NCBI GenBank assembly: GCA_031257295.1
Contig: JAIROX010000004.1
Location: 1 to 64,000 of the forward strand
Direction of reading: 5' to 3'
DNA: 64,000 nucleotides
Origin: Candidatus Nomurabacteria bacterium
Lineage (GTDB): Bacteria; Patescibacteriota; Saccharimonadia; Saccharimonadales; Saccharimonadaceae
Below, in pieces: positions 8,799-16,823 of the stretch. Numbering within the stretch: the stretch's first letter is position 1; the number at the start of each line of letters is the position of its first letter. The position numbers and the translations under genes were made by a program. The notes beneath the pieces were generated by a model that did no database searches, was not told the origin of the DNA, and worked only from the letters and a program-made list of their open reading frames with translations.

Positions 8799-9215
8799 TC
8801 GCCGCCAAAGTCTTTACTGCGGTTGCGTTTTTTCTGGGCTTGGCGGCGTTTATCATCTAGCCGCTTGGCGACAGAACTCCTAGTGGGTTTGGTCTCAAGC
8901 CGCGGCGTTTCGGGCTGGCTGGCGCGCATAATCATGTCGGTGGCGCGCTAGTGCGGCGCCTTTGTTGGCCAGCTGGCTGCGTTGCTCGCGCGAGCGCACG
9001 CTAAAAACACCTTCTTCGGTGACATATGATGCGGGCAAGTTTTCGGCTAGCCGGGCGCGTTCATCATCGGTTAACCCTTCAATCTCATCAAGTGGCACCG
9101 AAAATCGCACGCTGGTTTCTACCTTGTTAACATTTTGCCCGCCTGGGCCACCACTGCGCGATGTGGCAAATTCGCCCTTGGCGTGCAGCTCGGCTTCTAA
9201 TTCTGAGCGTTCCAT
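8795..9215 (-). CDS. arfB: ArfB-like peptidyl-tRNA hydrolase, frameshifted in this sequence
   Basis: Family role: rescue of ribosomes stalled without a stop codon, by a GGQ domain that cleaves peptidyl-tRNA and a basic tail that sits in the empty mRNA channel. The first frame runs from ATG 9215, has SGGPGGQNVNKVET and LANKGAALA, then drifts into a random-looking end at 8895. The next frame from about 8944 encodes ATDMIMRASQPETPR followed by a Lys/Arg-rich tail ending SKDFGGE. That is just what an ArfB C-terminus should be, and its TGA overlaps the next ATG. A loss of two bases (or gain of one) in the GCGCGCC run at about 8939-8948 explains this. It may be a real mutation, a base-calling error or, less likely, programmed frameshifting. 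A TAAAAT lies 6 bases before the ATG with no ribosome site. Confidence 0.8.
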
Positions 9216-9268
9216 AGAGCAATTTTATCAGATAGCGACCTATGATAAAATGGAGCAAAGGAGATTTT

Positions 9269-9829
9269 ATGTACGGACCGACGGATTTGAAAAAAAATAC
9301 GGTTATTCAGCTTGATGGCCAGCCGTTTAAGGTGATTGATTATGCCCAAAAGGTGATGGGTCGCGGCGGCTCAATTGTGAATGTTAAGCTCAAAAACTTG
9401 ATTACGGGCGCAGTGATCCCTAAGACTTTCAAAGGCCAAGACAAGATTGAGCCAGCTGAGGTGACCAGCCAAACCGTGCAATACTTGTACGAAGACGGCG
9501 CGGATTTTCACTTTATGAACCCCGAGAGCTTTGAGCAATTTGCCTTGCCGGCCGATGTGGTCGACAGCGCTAAAGATTTTTTGCGCGAGGGCGACAACAT
9601 GCAGCTGCAGATGTTTGACGGCAAGGTGATAACCGTGGAGCTGCCCAAAAACTTGTGGCTAGCGGTAAGCTACACCGAAAACGCCGTAAAAGGCGACACT
9701 AGCAGCAGCATTGTTAAAGATGCCACGCTTGAAACTGGCCTAGTGATCAAGGTGCCGGCGTTTATTAAGGCCGGCGATGTGGTGAGTGTAGACACCTCCA
9801 CCTACGAGTATCGCGAACGGAAAAAGTAA
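9269..9829 (+). CDS. efp: Translation elongation factor P
   Basis: EF-P helps ribosomes through polyproline stretches by reaching the peptidyl-transferase centre with a loop tip. The 186 residues have the three beta-barrel domains: KOW-like N-terminus, middle part with QTVQYLYEDGADFHFMN, and the C-terminal OB domain with TLETGLVIKVPAFI. The tip is GRGGS with Arg32 where E. coli has the modified Lys34. AAGGAG at 9258-9263 fixes the start at ATG 9269; an upstream in-frame ATG at 9242 has no ribosome site. It is divergent from the arfB-like gene. Confidence 0.95.
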   Translation: MYGPTDLKKNTVIQLDGQPFKVIDYAQKVMGRGGSIVNVKLKNLITGAVIPKTFKGQDKIEPAEVTSQTVQYLYEDGADFHFMNPESFEQFALPADVVDSAKDFLREGDNMQLQMFDGKVITVELPKNLWLAVSYTENAVKGDTSSSIVKDATLETGLVIKVPAFIKAGDVVSVDTSTYEYRERKK

Positions 9830-9851
9830 CGGGCAACATCAACATCGCCCG
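9821..9851 (-). terminator. Leftward terminator (ychF, or a tiny RNA)
   Basis: Read on the minus strand: CGGGC, a 12-base loop, GCCCG, then TTACTTTTT. The U-run falls inside the last codons of efp on the other strand. It could end ychF, about 70 bases after its stop. Confidence 0.55.
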
Positions 9852-9870
9852 AATCTATTCGAATGCTTCC

Positions 9871-9899
9871 AGTATATCATAGTATAAGTATTTTGTCAA
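9871..9899 (-). promoter_or_regulatory. Orphan minus-strand promoter between ychF and efp
   Basis: On the minus strand TTGACA, a 17-base spacer, TATACT. It points at the terminator hairpin at 9821-9851, so the only product would be an RNA of about 45 bases that touches the end of efp in antisense. No gene explains it. Confidence 0.5.
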
Positions 9900-9919
9900 C
9901 TGGGTGTGTTTTGCAGGCA

Positions 9920-10996
9920 TTAAACATTAAACCGAAACTCGACAACGTCGCCGGGCTGCATGACGTAATCTTTGCCTTCGGTGCGAACTTTGCCAGCGGC
10001 ACGGACTGCTTGCTCGGAGCCGGCAGCCGCTAAGTCGTCGTAATTGATCACTTGTGCCGCTATAAAACCTTTCTGAAAATCAGTGTGAATTACACCGGCG
10101 GCTTCGGGGGCAGTAGCACCGCGGCTTACCGTCCAAGCGCGTGTTTCTTTTGGGCCGGCCGTCAGAAAACTCTGCAATCCAAGCGCAGAATAGGCTGCAT
10201 CGATCAGCTGATCAAGACCAGACTCCTTAATTCCATAACTAGCCAAAAACTCGGCCTTCTCGTCTGGACCGAGACCGGCTAGCTCTTCTTCTAGCTTGGC
10301 GGATATGAACACCGCATGGTTCGGTGCGACTAACTTGGCCAGCTCAAGTTGTTTGGGTTGGTCGGCTAAGGTGTTTTCGCTAACGTTGAAAACGTAAACC
10401 ACTGGTTTCTGGGTGAGTAACTGCAACTCGCGCAACCACTTTTTGGCGTCATCACTGTCGTTGGGCGCATCAGTGTGCCCTTGTTGTAAGCTCGACAACA
10501 TGTTCTGGAAGAAATCTAATTTTACCTTGGCGTCACCACCAGCTTTGGCCTCTTTGGCCAGGCGTGGGATGACCTTTTCGAGAGTTTCGATATCGGCCAA
10601 AACCAGCTCAGTGTTGATGGTTTCAATGTCTTCGATGGGCGATACGCGGTCGGCTACGTGCACTACATCGCCGTCGGTAAAATCGCGCACCACATGCACT
10701 ATGGCGTCGCATTCACGAATGTTGGCCAGGAACTTATTGCCCAAACCTTCACCTTTGCTAGCACCGGCTACTAGCCCGGCAATGTCGACAAACTTAACTG
10801 TAGCTGGTATGACTTTTTCAGACTTAAACATATGAGCCAGGACTTCTAGCCGCAGATCGGGCACGGGCACAATACCGGTGTTTGGCTCAATAGTGGCAAA
10901 AGGGTAATTGGCCGCCAACGCGCCAGCGTTTGTGAGCACATTAAAAAGCGTCGATTTACCGACATTAGGCATCCCAACAATTCCGATTCCAAGCAT
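9920..10996 (-). CDS. ychF: Ribosome-associated P-loop ATPase/GTPase YchF
   Basis: YchF (Obg-like ATPase family) binds ATP and ribosomes and is linked to translation and stress control. The 358 residues carry Walker A GMPNVGKST near the N-terminus, FVDIAGLVAGASKGEGLGN as switch II/G3, NVSEN in the position of the changed G4 motif, and a TGS-like C-terminus ending VVEFRFNV. An ATG also exists at 11011, but MLGIGIVGMPNVGKS from 10996 is the usual start. A TACAAT lies 6 bases before this ATG and no Shine-Dalgarno is present, so the mRNA may be leaderless. It is divergent from the pilus operon. Confidence 0.96.
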   Translation of the reverse strand: MLGIGIVGMPNVGKSTLFNVLTNAGALAANYPFATIEPNTGIVPVPDLRLEVLAHMFKSEKVIPATVKFVDIAGLVAGASKGEGLGNKFLANIRECDAIVHVVRDFTDGDVVHVADRVSPIEDIETINTELVLADIETLEKVIPRLAKEAKAGGDAKVKLDFFQNMLSSLQQGHTDAPNDSDDAKKWLRELQLLTQKPVVYVFNVSENTLADQPKQLELAKLVAPNHAVFISAKLEEELAGLGPDEKAEFLASYGIKESGLDQLIDAAYSALGLQSFLTAGPKETRAWTVSRGATAPEAAGVIHTDFQKGFIAAQVINYDDLAAAGSEQAVRAAGKVRTEGKDYVMQPGDVVEFRFNV

Positions 10997-11029
10997 GCAA
11001 CTATTGTACAAGAAAAGTGGTTAAAATGT

Positions 11030-11058
11030 TTGTAAAAATAAAAATGGTTATGTATAAT
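11030..11058 (+). promoter_or_regulatory. Promoter of the type IV pilus operon
   Basis: TTGTAA, a 17-base spacer, then TATAAT. Only 10 bases separate the -10 from the pilM ATG and there is no ribosome site, so initiation on a nearly leaderless mRNA is likely. Confidence 0.7.
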
Positions 11059-11068
11059 ACAGATTAGT

Positions 11069-12121
11069 ATGAACTTATTTAAAGGTGTGGGCGACTTCTT
11101 TGCTCTGGATGTTGGAACGAGCAGTATCCGAATAGTACAATTATCTGGCTCGGAAAAGACTGGATGGAGTTTGCAGGGCTATGGTTATGCAAGCGTAGAC
11201 CCAAAAATTGCTCAAAGTAACTCAGAAGACGGCAAAAGAAAGCTGGGAGAAGCTGTTCTGACTGTTATCGGCCAGAGTGGTATTAAGACTAAAAATGTGG
11301 CTATTAGTTTGCCAGCAAGTAAAACGTTTACCACAGTTATTGATGTGCCGAATCAGCCGCTTCCGGAAGTTCAAAAACTGATTAAGTACCAACTTGACCA
11401 GTATGTGCCGATGGCTGTTGACGATGCTAAAGTTGACTGGTCTATCATGGGACAATCGCCTAGGGACGGCGCGCAGATAGAGGTATTATTGTCGAGCGTC
11501 GCTAAAGACTATAGTGAAGAACGCATGGAGTTTGTCGAATCGCTAGGCCTAAATGTCGTAGCTATGGAACCTGATCCAATAGCGATGTCTCGCTCTCTAA
11601 ACCCAGCCGGTGTACCAGACGCTAGGTTGATTATTGATTTCGGAGAGGTTTCGACGGATTTGGTTGTAACTTATGCTGATGCGCCAAGACTAGTCCGTTC
11701 TATTCCTGGTGGTTTGCAGGCTTTAATTAAAGCTGCTGCGCAGAATTTAAATATTAAAGATGATCAGGCAAAACAATTTATTCTTAAATTCGGTTTAGCT
11801 CAAGATAAACTAGAGGGCCAGGTTGTAAAGGCGCTAGAATCAACTCTAGACAACTTCGCGGCTGAAATTGTAAAGTCGGCTAAGTTCTTCCAAACAAAAT
11901 ACTCAACTATCCCGATAGGTGGAGTCTTGTTGGCTGGTTTTGCTGGCGCCATACCCATGATGAGCCAGTACATTGAGACCAAGACATCTATACCTACTAT
12001 CCAAGGTAACCCATGGCAGCGAGTCAATGTTTCTAAGCAGTATCAAGATCAATTATTACCAGTAGCGTCAGAATTTGCAGTAGCCATAGGCTTAGCTGAG
12101 AGAGGTAATGAAAATGGTTGA
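11069..12121 (+). CDS. pilM: Type IV pilus assembly protein PilM
   Basis: PilM is a cytoplasmic actin-like ATP-binding protein that holds the inner-membrane pilus platform through the tail of PilN. The 350 residues begin with FFALDVGTSSIRIVQL, the phosphate-1 loop of the actin/FtsA fold. They continue with NVAISLPASKTFT and LIIDFGEVSTDLVVTY (phosphate 2), then GGVLLAGFAGAIPMMSQYI (adenosine loop). It is the first gene of pilMNO-x-BTC. The next gene starts inside its last codons. Confidence 0.93.
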   Translation: MNLFKGVGDFFALDVGTSSIRIVQLSGSEKTGWSLQGYGYASVDPKIAQSNSEDGKRKLGEAVLTVIGQSGIKTKNVAISLPASKTFTTVIDVPNQPLPEVQKLIKYQLDQYVPMAVDDAKVDWSIMGQSPRDGAQIEVLLSSVAKDYSEERMEFVESLGLNVVAMEPDPIAMSRSLNPAGVPDARLIIDFGEVSTDLVVTYADAPRLVRSIPGGLQALIKAAAQNLNIKDDQAKQFILKFGLAQDKLEGQVVKALESTLDNFAAEIVKSAKFFQTKYSTIPIGGVLLAGFAGAIPMMSQYIETKTSIPTIQGNPWQRVNVSKQYQDQLLPVASEFAVAIGLAERGNENG

Positions 12122-12911
12122 GATTAATCTTATACCAGACGTTAAGCGCGAATTACTAAAGGCGCAAAAATTACGTAATATGATTACTGTCATATCAATT
12201 ATGGCCAGCATTGCAGCGATTGGCGTGATAGTCGTGTTGGCTGTTATCGTATTCGCCGTGCAGGGCGTTGCTAGTATGCTTGCGGATAAAAGCATCCAAG
12301 ATGAATATAGCAAGTTCGAAAGCCATAACGGTGTTGTTGAGGCGCTAACTCTACAGAGTCAATTGACTGGCATAGAAAATCTTAAGGATAAAAAATACCT
12401 CGCTTCAAGGATTTTTGGCGTAGTTAACGAGTTGAGCGAAGCTGCAACCAATCCTGCTATAGGTATTACTGAGCTAAGGTTTGATAAAGAGGCTGGTACG
12501 TTAACAATAGATGGCCAGGCTAGTCAAGGGTTCACGGCGCTAGAAGCATTTAAGAAAACTGCCGACCGTACGGTAATTTACTACAGAGACGGTGATGGCG
12601 CTGGATATTCAAGAACCAGTAAGTGCAAGTACACGGCTGCAGATGGCAAAGGTAAGTACAGTAAGGCTAACTTGATGTCTAGCGAAATAACCACCAGTGA
12701 AGTGTCTTATGGCCAGGATGCCAGCGGCAATAAGGTGTTGCGTTTTACGATTACACTTACCCTAGACGAACACGTGCTAGCTTTCAACTCTTTTGACAGC
12801 GACGCAATCGACATTTGTGCTCCAGGTGCTCAAAATGTGACTGACTCATATATCCAGATTCCAAAGGGTATGTTCACGCAAAAAGCACAAGATATTGAGG
12901 AGGGTAAGTAA
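12114..12911 (+). CDS. pilN: Type IV pilus assembly protein PilN-like
   Basis: Inner-membrane platform protein. The N-terminal VEINLIPDVK matches the short PilN motif (INLLP) that inserts in PilM. A single membrane segment follows at about residues 25-52 and then a periplasm-side domain. At 265 residues it is longer than Gram-negative PilN (about 180). AGAGG at 12101-12105 suits ATG 12114 better than ATG 12108. It overlaps pilM by 8 bases and ends inside the start of pilO (TAATG). Confidence 0.85.
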   Translation: MVEINLIPDVKRELLKAQKLRNMITVISIMASIAAIGVIVVLAVIVFAVQGVASMLADKSIQDEYSKFESHNGVVEALTLQSQLTGIENLKDKKYLASRIFGVVNELSEAATNPAIGITELRFDKEAGTLTIDGQASQGFTALEAFKKTADRTVIYYRDGDGAGYSRTSKCKYTAADGKGKYSKANLMSSEITTSEVSYGQDASGNKVLRFTITLTLDEHVLAFNSFDSDAIDICAPGAQNVTDSYIQIPKGMFTQKAQDIEEGK

Positions 12912-13627
12912 TGGCACAAGAAGTTGCAATTAAGAAACGCCAAGCAATATCAAACGCTAGCCGTAATATGTTTATAGCTGTAGCTGGAGCGTCGGTTCTG
13001 GTGGGCTTTGCGATTGTTGGTTCAATATTCTTGATTCAGAAGATGATGTTTAACGCACGAGTAATTGGTGCCAAGCAAGACACGGCCAGTATCCTAACTG
13101 ATAACAATAAAGAGATAGTCACTCTGGAAAATAACATTAAGGCTTTAAGAAGCAATAGCGCTCTTCGTAAGGTTATGGTTGGTGATGGCAGCGACTCATT
13201 GAGGGTGCTACCCGATGCGCTACCGTCATTCTATAATCAAGAGGCCTTAGGAGCCAGCGTAATGAATGTATTGCTCGATCCCGTAATAACTGTAGATTCG
13301 TTCTCCTTTGCCAGTATAGGTGCAAGTGAGGGTGAAGCGACAGCAGGCAAGTTGCAGTCAATTGAATTTAGTTTTACTGCTCAAGGCACACCGGAAGAGG
13401 TATCGAAAGCTATTCAAAACCTAGAACATTCTATACGACAGGTCGACATAACTCAGATGTCAGTATCCTTCAGCAAGTCAGAACTCGGAGGTAGTATATT
13501 GGAGCTAAGGGCAACTGCGCGCGCGTACTACACATCGTCGGTCTCAATTAAACTAGGCGAGAAAGAGATTAGTAGCGGCGATGGTGCCAAGTCGAGCGGA
13601 AAGGAAACTAGCAGTGAAAAAAACTGA
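12911..13627 (+). CDS. pilO: Type IV pilus assembly protein PilO-like
   Basis: Partner of PilN in the inner-membrane alignment complex, assigned mainly from position. The 238 residues have one membrane segment at about 21-45, a coiled-coil-like stretch (NNKEIVTLENNIKALRSN), and a C-terminal alpha/beta domain with SIEFSFTAQGTPEEVSKAI, which fits the ferredoxin-like PilO fold. A strong ribosome site (GAGGAGGG) precedes ATG 12911. The next gene starts 14 bases before its stop. Confidence 0.78.
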   Translation: MAQEVAIKKRQAISNASRNMFIAVAGASVLVGFAIVGSIFLIQKMMFNARVIGAKQDTASILTDNNKEIVTLENNIKALRSNSALRKVMVGDGSDSLRVLPDALPSFYNQEALGASVMNVLLDPVITVDSFSFASIGASEGEATAGKLQSIEFSFTAQGTPEEVSKAIQNLEHSIRQVDITQMSVSFSKSELGGSILELRATARAYYTSSVSIKLGEKEISSGDGAKSSGKETSSEKN

Positions 13628-13955
13628 TATTGCGCTAATTGTGTTTATTGCAGGTATTAGCATAGTTATAGCTTATTTTGTTGCCAAGGCAGTGTTGGGC
13701 GATCCTAATAATCAGTCTGTCATGGTCAAAACTGCTCGGCCAATTAGCTCAAATGTGGCAAAGCCCAGCACAGATATATTCAACGATGAAGCCATAAACC
13801 CAACCGTAGAAATTTGCATTGGCGGTGGTACTTGCACCGATAACGCCACTGAAAATTCAACTCAAGACTCGAGTGACAGTAGCCAAGGGTCAGGATCTTC
13901 TTCTAGCAACACAGGTGACGAAACGAGTGGCGGTGGAGCCAGCAAACAGCCCTAA
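13614..13955 (+). CDS. Small membrane protein in the pilus operon
   Basis: A 113-residue protein with one N-terminal membrane segment (about 5-26), a short conserved-looking middle with two cysteines (EICIGGGTCT), and a disordered tail rich in Ser, Gly, Asn and Asp. The position after pilO is where pilP lies in Gram-negative operons, but I see no PilP homology. PilP tethers the platform to an outer-membrane secretin, which this lineage is thought to lack. The start is GTG 13614 with GGAAA upstream, overlapping pilO. Confidence 0.75.
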   Translation: MKKTDIALIVFIAGISIVIAYFVAKAVLGDPNNQSVMVKTARPISSNVAKPSTDIFNDEAINPTVEICIGGGTCTDNATENSTQDSSDSSQGSGSSSSNTGDETSGGGASKQP

Positions 13956-13978
13956 GGCATTAGGCGATAGGGGGTGAG

Positions 13979-15745
13979 GTGGCACTACTAACTAGAGACA
14001 TCGAAGATAAACTGGTCAGTCTATTAATTGACGAAGGTTTAGCTGATAAAAAAGCGCTTGAAGCAGCGGTTGCTGAGAGTACAAAAAACGGTCAGCCATT
14101 ATTTTCTCTACTCATCAATAAGGGTGTAACTGATAATGAAACTTTGACGCATATCACGGCTTATGTGTCTGGTGTGCCTTATGTTAATTTAACTAAATCC
14201 AACCTCGATCAAAATGTTTTAGACCTAATTCCGTTTGATATCGCGCAGCGCACTATGTCGGTGCCGATTGCCGAGGTCCAGAACCGCCTAGCAGTAGCTA
14301 TGATTGACGCCACAAACATACAGGCCGTAGATTATCTGACATCGTTAATTAAACGTCCGATAAGAGTATTCATGGCCTCCCAGGAAAGCGTGTCGCATGT
14401 GTTGGATGAGTACAAAGCCGATCTATCTAGTGTGGACCAAGCAGCCGAGATAACTGTCGAAGAAGAACAGGCTCAAGAAAACCGCGATGTTAAAACAATT
14501 GTTCAAGATTCGCCAATATCTAAGGCCCTAACGGCTATCTTGGAATATGCGGTACGCGCTAAAGCTTCGGATATTCACATAGAACCACTGGAAAAAGCCT
14601 TGAAGATTCGTGCTCGCGTTGATGGCGTGCTGCGCGAAGTCATGCAATTGCCAAAATCAATTGAACCAGCTTTGATTAGTCGTATTAAAATTATGTCCAA
14701 CCTGAAGATTGACGAGCACCGTATACCGCAAGATGGTGAATTTGTGGTTAAAGTTGGTGATAAAGAGGTTGACCTTCGTATAGCAATTAGCCCAGTAATT
14801 TGGGGCGAGCAAGTGGTTATTCGTCTCCTGGATAAGTCTGGTAGTTCATTTGATCTTGAAGATATGGGTTATGCTGGGCGATCTCTTAGGGCTATCCGTA
14901 ATGGGATTAAGCGCCCGAATGGTATGATTTTGACTTCTGGCCCGACTGGCTCCGGTAAGTCGACCAGCTTGTATGCTCTGGTAAAGGAGATAAAAGACGA
15001 ATCGATCAATATTATTACACTTGAAGATCCGGTTGAGTATAAGATGGACGGCGTAAACCAAATACAAGTAAATGAAGACGCTGGCTTAACTTTTGCATCT
15101 GGGCTACGCTCGATTCTACGTTTAGACCCAGATGTTGTGCTAGTAGGTGAGATTCGTGATAAAGAAACTGCGGCTCTGGCCGTGCAAGCAGCTTTAACTG
15201 GCCACTTGGTGCTCAGTACTTTACACACCAACTCGGCAGCTGGTATTTTGCCACGTCTTTTGGATATGGACATTGAACCATTCTTGTTGGCCAGCACGAT
15301 TAATACTGTGATTGGCCAGCGTCTGGTGCGTCGGATTGGTGAAAGACGCGAAGCGGTTGACTCAACGCCACTTGAAACCGAAGAAGTCAAGAAGGCCATC
15401 GGTGGCTTATTGCCTAAAACGGCTGCTGATGTACCTGCTGTGTCAGAAGATCTAGGCTATAAAGACTTGCCACTTGCCACCCAAAACGCTTATACTCTAG
15501 TACGGGGGATCGAAACACCCCAGCAGCCAGGTGGCTACAAAGGTCGTGCTGGTGTCTACGAGGTAATGGATATCAACGAGACTATCCAAAAGCTAATTGT
15601 AGCGCGAGCCACCAGCAGCGAAATCCAAAAAGCTGCAGTAGAAAGCGGTATGATTACCATGCGGCAAGACGGATTTTTGAAAGTATTAAACGGCGTAACT
15701 ACAATAGAAGAAGTTAACCGCGTAACAGCCGATATGGGATCATAA
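13979..15745 (+). CDS. pilB: Type IV pilus extension ATPase PilB
   Basis: Hexameric ATPase that drives pilin polymerisation. The 588 residues have a GspE N-terminal (MshEN-like) domain in about 1-150, then the motor with SGPTGSGKST near 320, the Asp box (IITLEDPVEY), the Walker B region (LRLDPDVVLVGEIRD) and the His box (GHLVLSTLHTN). The zinc-binding four-cysteine motif found in many GspE/PilB proteins is absent; residues LPLATQNAYTL fill that region. The start is GTG 13979 after GGGGTGAG. Confidence 0.95.
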   Translation: MALLTRDIEDKLVSLLIDEGLADKKALEAAVAESTKNGQPLFSLLINKGVTDNETLTHITAYVSGVPYVNLTKSNLDQNVLDLIPFDIAQRTMSVPIAEVQNRLAVAMIDATNIQAVDYLTSLIKRPIRVFMASQESVSHVLDEYKADLSSVDQAAEITVEEEQAQENRDVKTIVQDSPISKALTAILEYAVRAKASDIHIEPLEKALKIRARVDGVLREVMQLPKSIEPALISRIKIMSNLKIDEHRIPQDGEFVVKVGDKEVDLRIAISPVIWGEQVVIRLLDKSGSSFDLEDMGYAGRSLRAIRNGIKRPNGMILTSGPTGSGKSTSLYALVKEIKDESINIITLEDPVEYKMDGVNQIQVNEDAGLTFASGLRSILRLDPDVVLVGEIRDKETAALAVQAALTGHLVLSTLHTNSAAGILPRLLDMDIEPFLLASTINTVIGQRLVRRIGERREAVDSTPLETEEVKKAIGGLLPKTAADVPAVSEDLGYKDLPLATQNAYTLVRGIETPQQPGGYKGRAGVYEVMDINETIQKLIVARATSSEIQKAAVESGMITMRQDGFLKVLNGVTTIEEVNRVTADMGS

Positions 15746-15755
15746 GGGAGGGTAA

Positions 15756-16820
15756 ATGCAAGAAGTACGCATAGAATATCTACTAGAAGAGACAGTTAAA
15801 AAGAAGGCTTCCGACCTTCATATTCAGGTTGGATTACCACCGATTTTGCGTATTGACGGCGCTCTAATACCTGTGCCAAATATGCCAGTGCTCAACGAGC
15901 AGATGGTGGAGTCGCTAACTTTCACGATTTTGGATGACGACCAACAGCAAATTTTGCTAAAGGATAAAGAATTTGATTTTAGCTTTGCCTTTGGTGACCT
16001 AGGCCGGTTCCGTGTAAATGCTTTCCACGAGCGTGGTAACCTAGGCGCAGCTTTGCGCTTGATCCCGAATGTCATCCAGAGTATAGCTGAGCTTGGCCTG
16101 CCGCCAATCGTTTCGTCATTTGCAGAATATCCACGTGGCTTGGTGTTGGTGACTGGCCCGACTGGCTCCGGCAAGTCAACCACTTTAGCGGCACTGATTG
16201 ACAAAATCAACAACGAAAAAGCTCAACATATCATCACTATTGAAGACCCGATTGAGTTTACCCACAAGTCCAAAAGGTCTGTAGTGGTGCAGCGTGAAGT
16301 CCACTACGACACCTATTCGTTCTCGGTAGCACTGCGTAGTGCCTTGCGCCAGGACCCAGATGTGGTGCTAATCGGTGAGATGCGTGATCTAGAGACGATT
16401 AGTGCCGCTATCACCATTGCAGAAACGGGGCACTTGGTATTTGCTACACTACACACCAACTCGGCAGCTCAAAGTATCGACCGTATCACAGATGTCTTCC
16501 CACCACATCAACAGCCACAGATTAAATCTCAGTTGGCTAATATTTTGCAGGCAATTTGTTCGCAACGTCTAGTCCCATCTATCGGTGGTGGCCGCGTGGC
16601 TGCAGCCGAAATTTTAATAGCAAACTCAGCCGTACGCAATATTATTCGCGAAGGTAAGACCCATCAGCTTGATGCTGTCATTCAAACAGGCATAGACCAA
16701 GGTATGCAGACCATGGACCGCACATTAGTTAAGATGGTTCAGACCGGCGTTATTACGCATGATAGTGCTCGAGAGTTCGCGGTCGACTTAACGGAGTTTG
16801 AAAGGTTAATGAGGGGCTAA
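15756..16820 (+). CDS. pilT: Type IV pilus retraction ATPase PilT
   Basis: ATPase that depolymerises the pilus and powers twitching. The 354 residues have Walker A TGPTGSGKST near 132, the Asp box TIEDPIEF, Walker B DPDVVLIGEMRD, His box GHLVFATLHTN and the PilT-specific AVRNIIREGK near 291, close to the AIRNLIRE motif needed for retraction. That motif separates it from a second PilB. A strong GGGAGG precedes ATG 15756. pilC follows after 3 bases. Confidence 0.95.
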   Translation: MQEVRIEYLLEETVKKKASDLHIQVGLPPILRIDGALIPVPNMPVLNEQMVESLTFTILDDDQQQILLKDKEFDFSFAFGDLGRFRVNAFHERGNLGAALRLIPNVIQSIAELGLPPIVSSFAEYPRGLVLVTGPTGSGKSTTLAALIDKINNEKAQHIITIEDPIEFTHKSKRSVVVQREVHYDTYSFSVALRSALRQDPDVVLIGEMRDLETISAAITIAETGHLVFATLHTNSAAQSIDRITDVFPPHQQPQIKSQLANILQAICSQRLVPSIGGGRVAAAEILIANSAVRNIIREGKTHQLDAVIQTGIDQGMQTMDRTLVKMVQTGVITHDSAREFAVDLTEFERLMRG

Positions 16821-16823
16821 AGC

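Noticed and set aside
13605-13627. Alternative genetic code (UGA as Gly, as in Gracilibacteria/SR1)
   Set aside because: UGA ends several genes at the expected place (for example pilO), with no in-frame UGA inside conserved domains.
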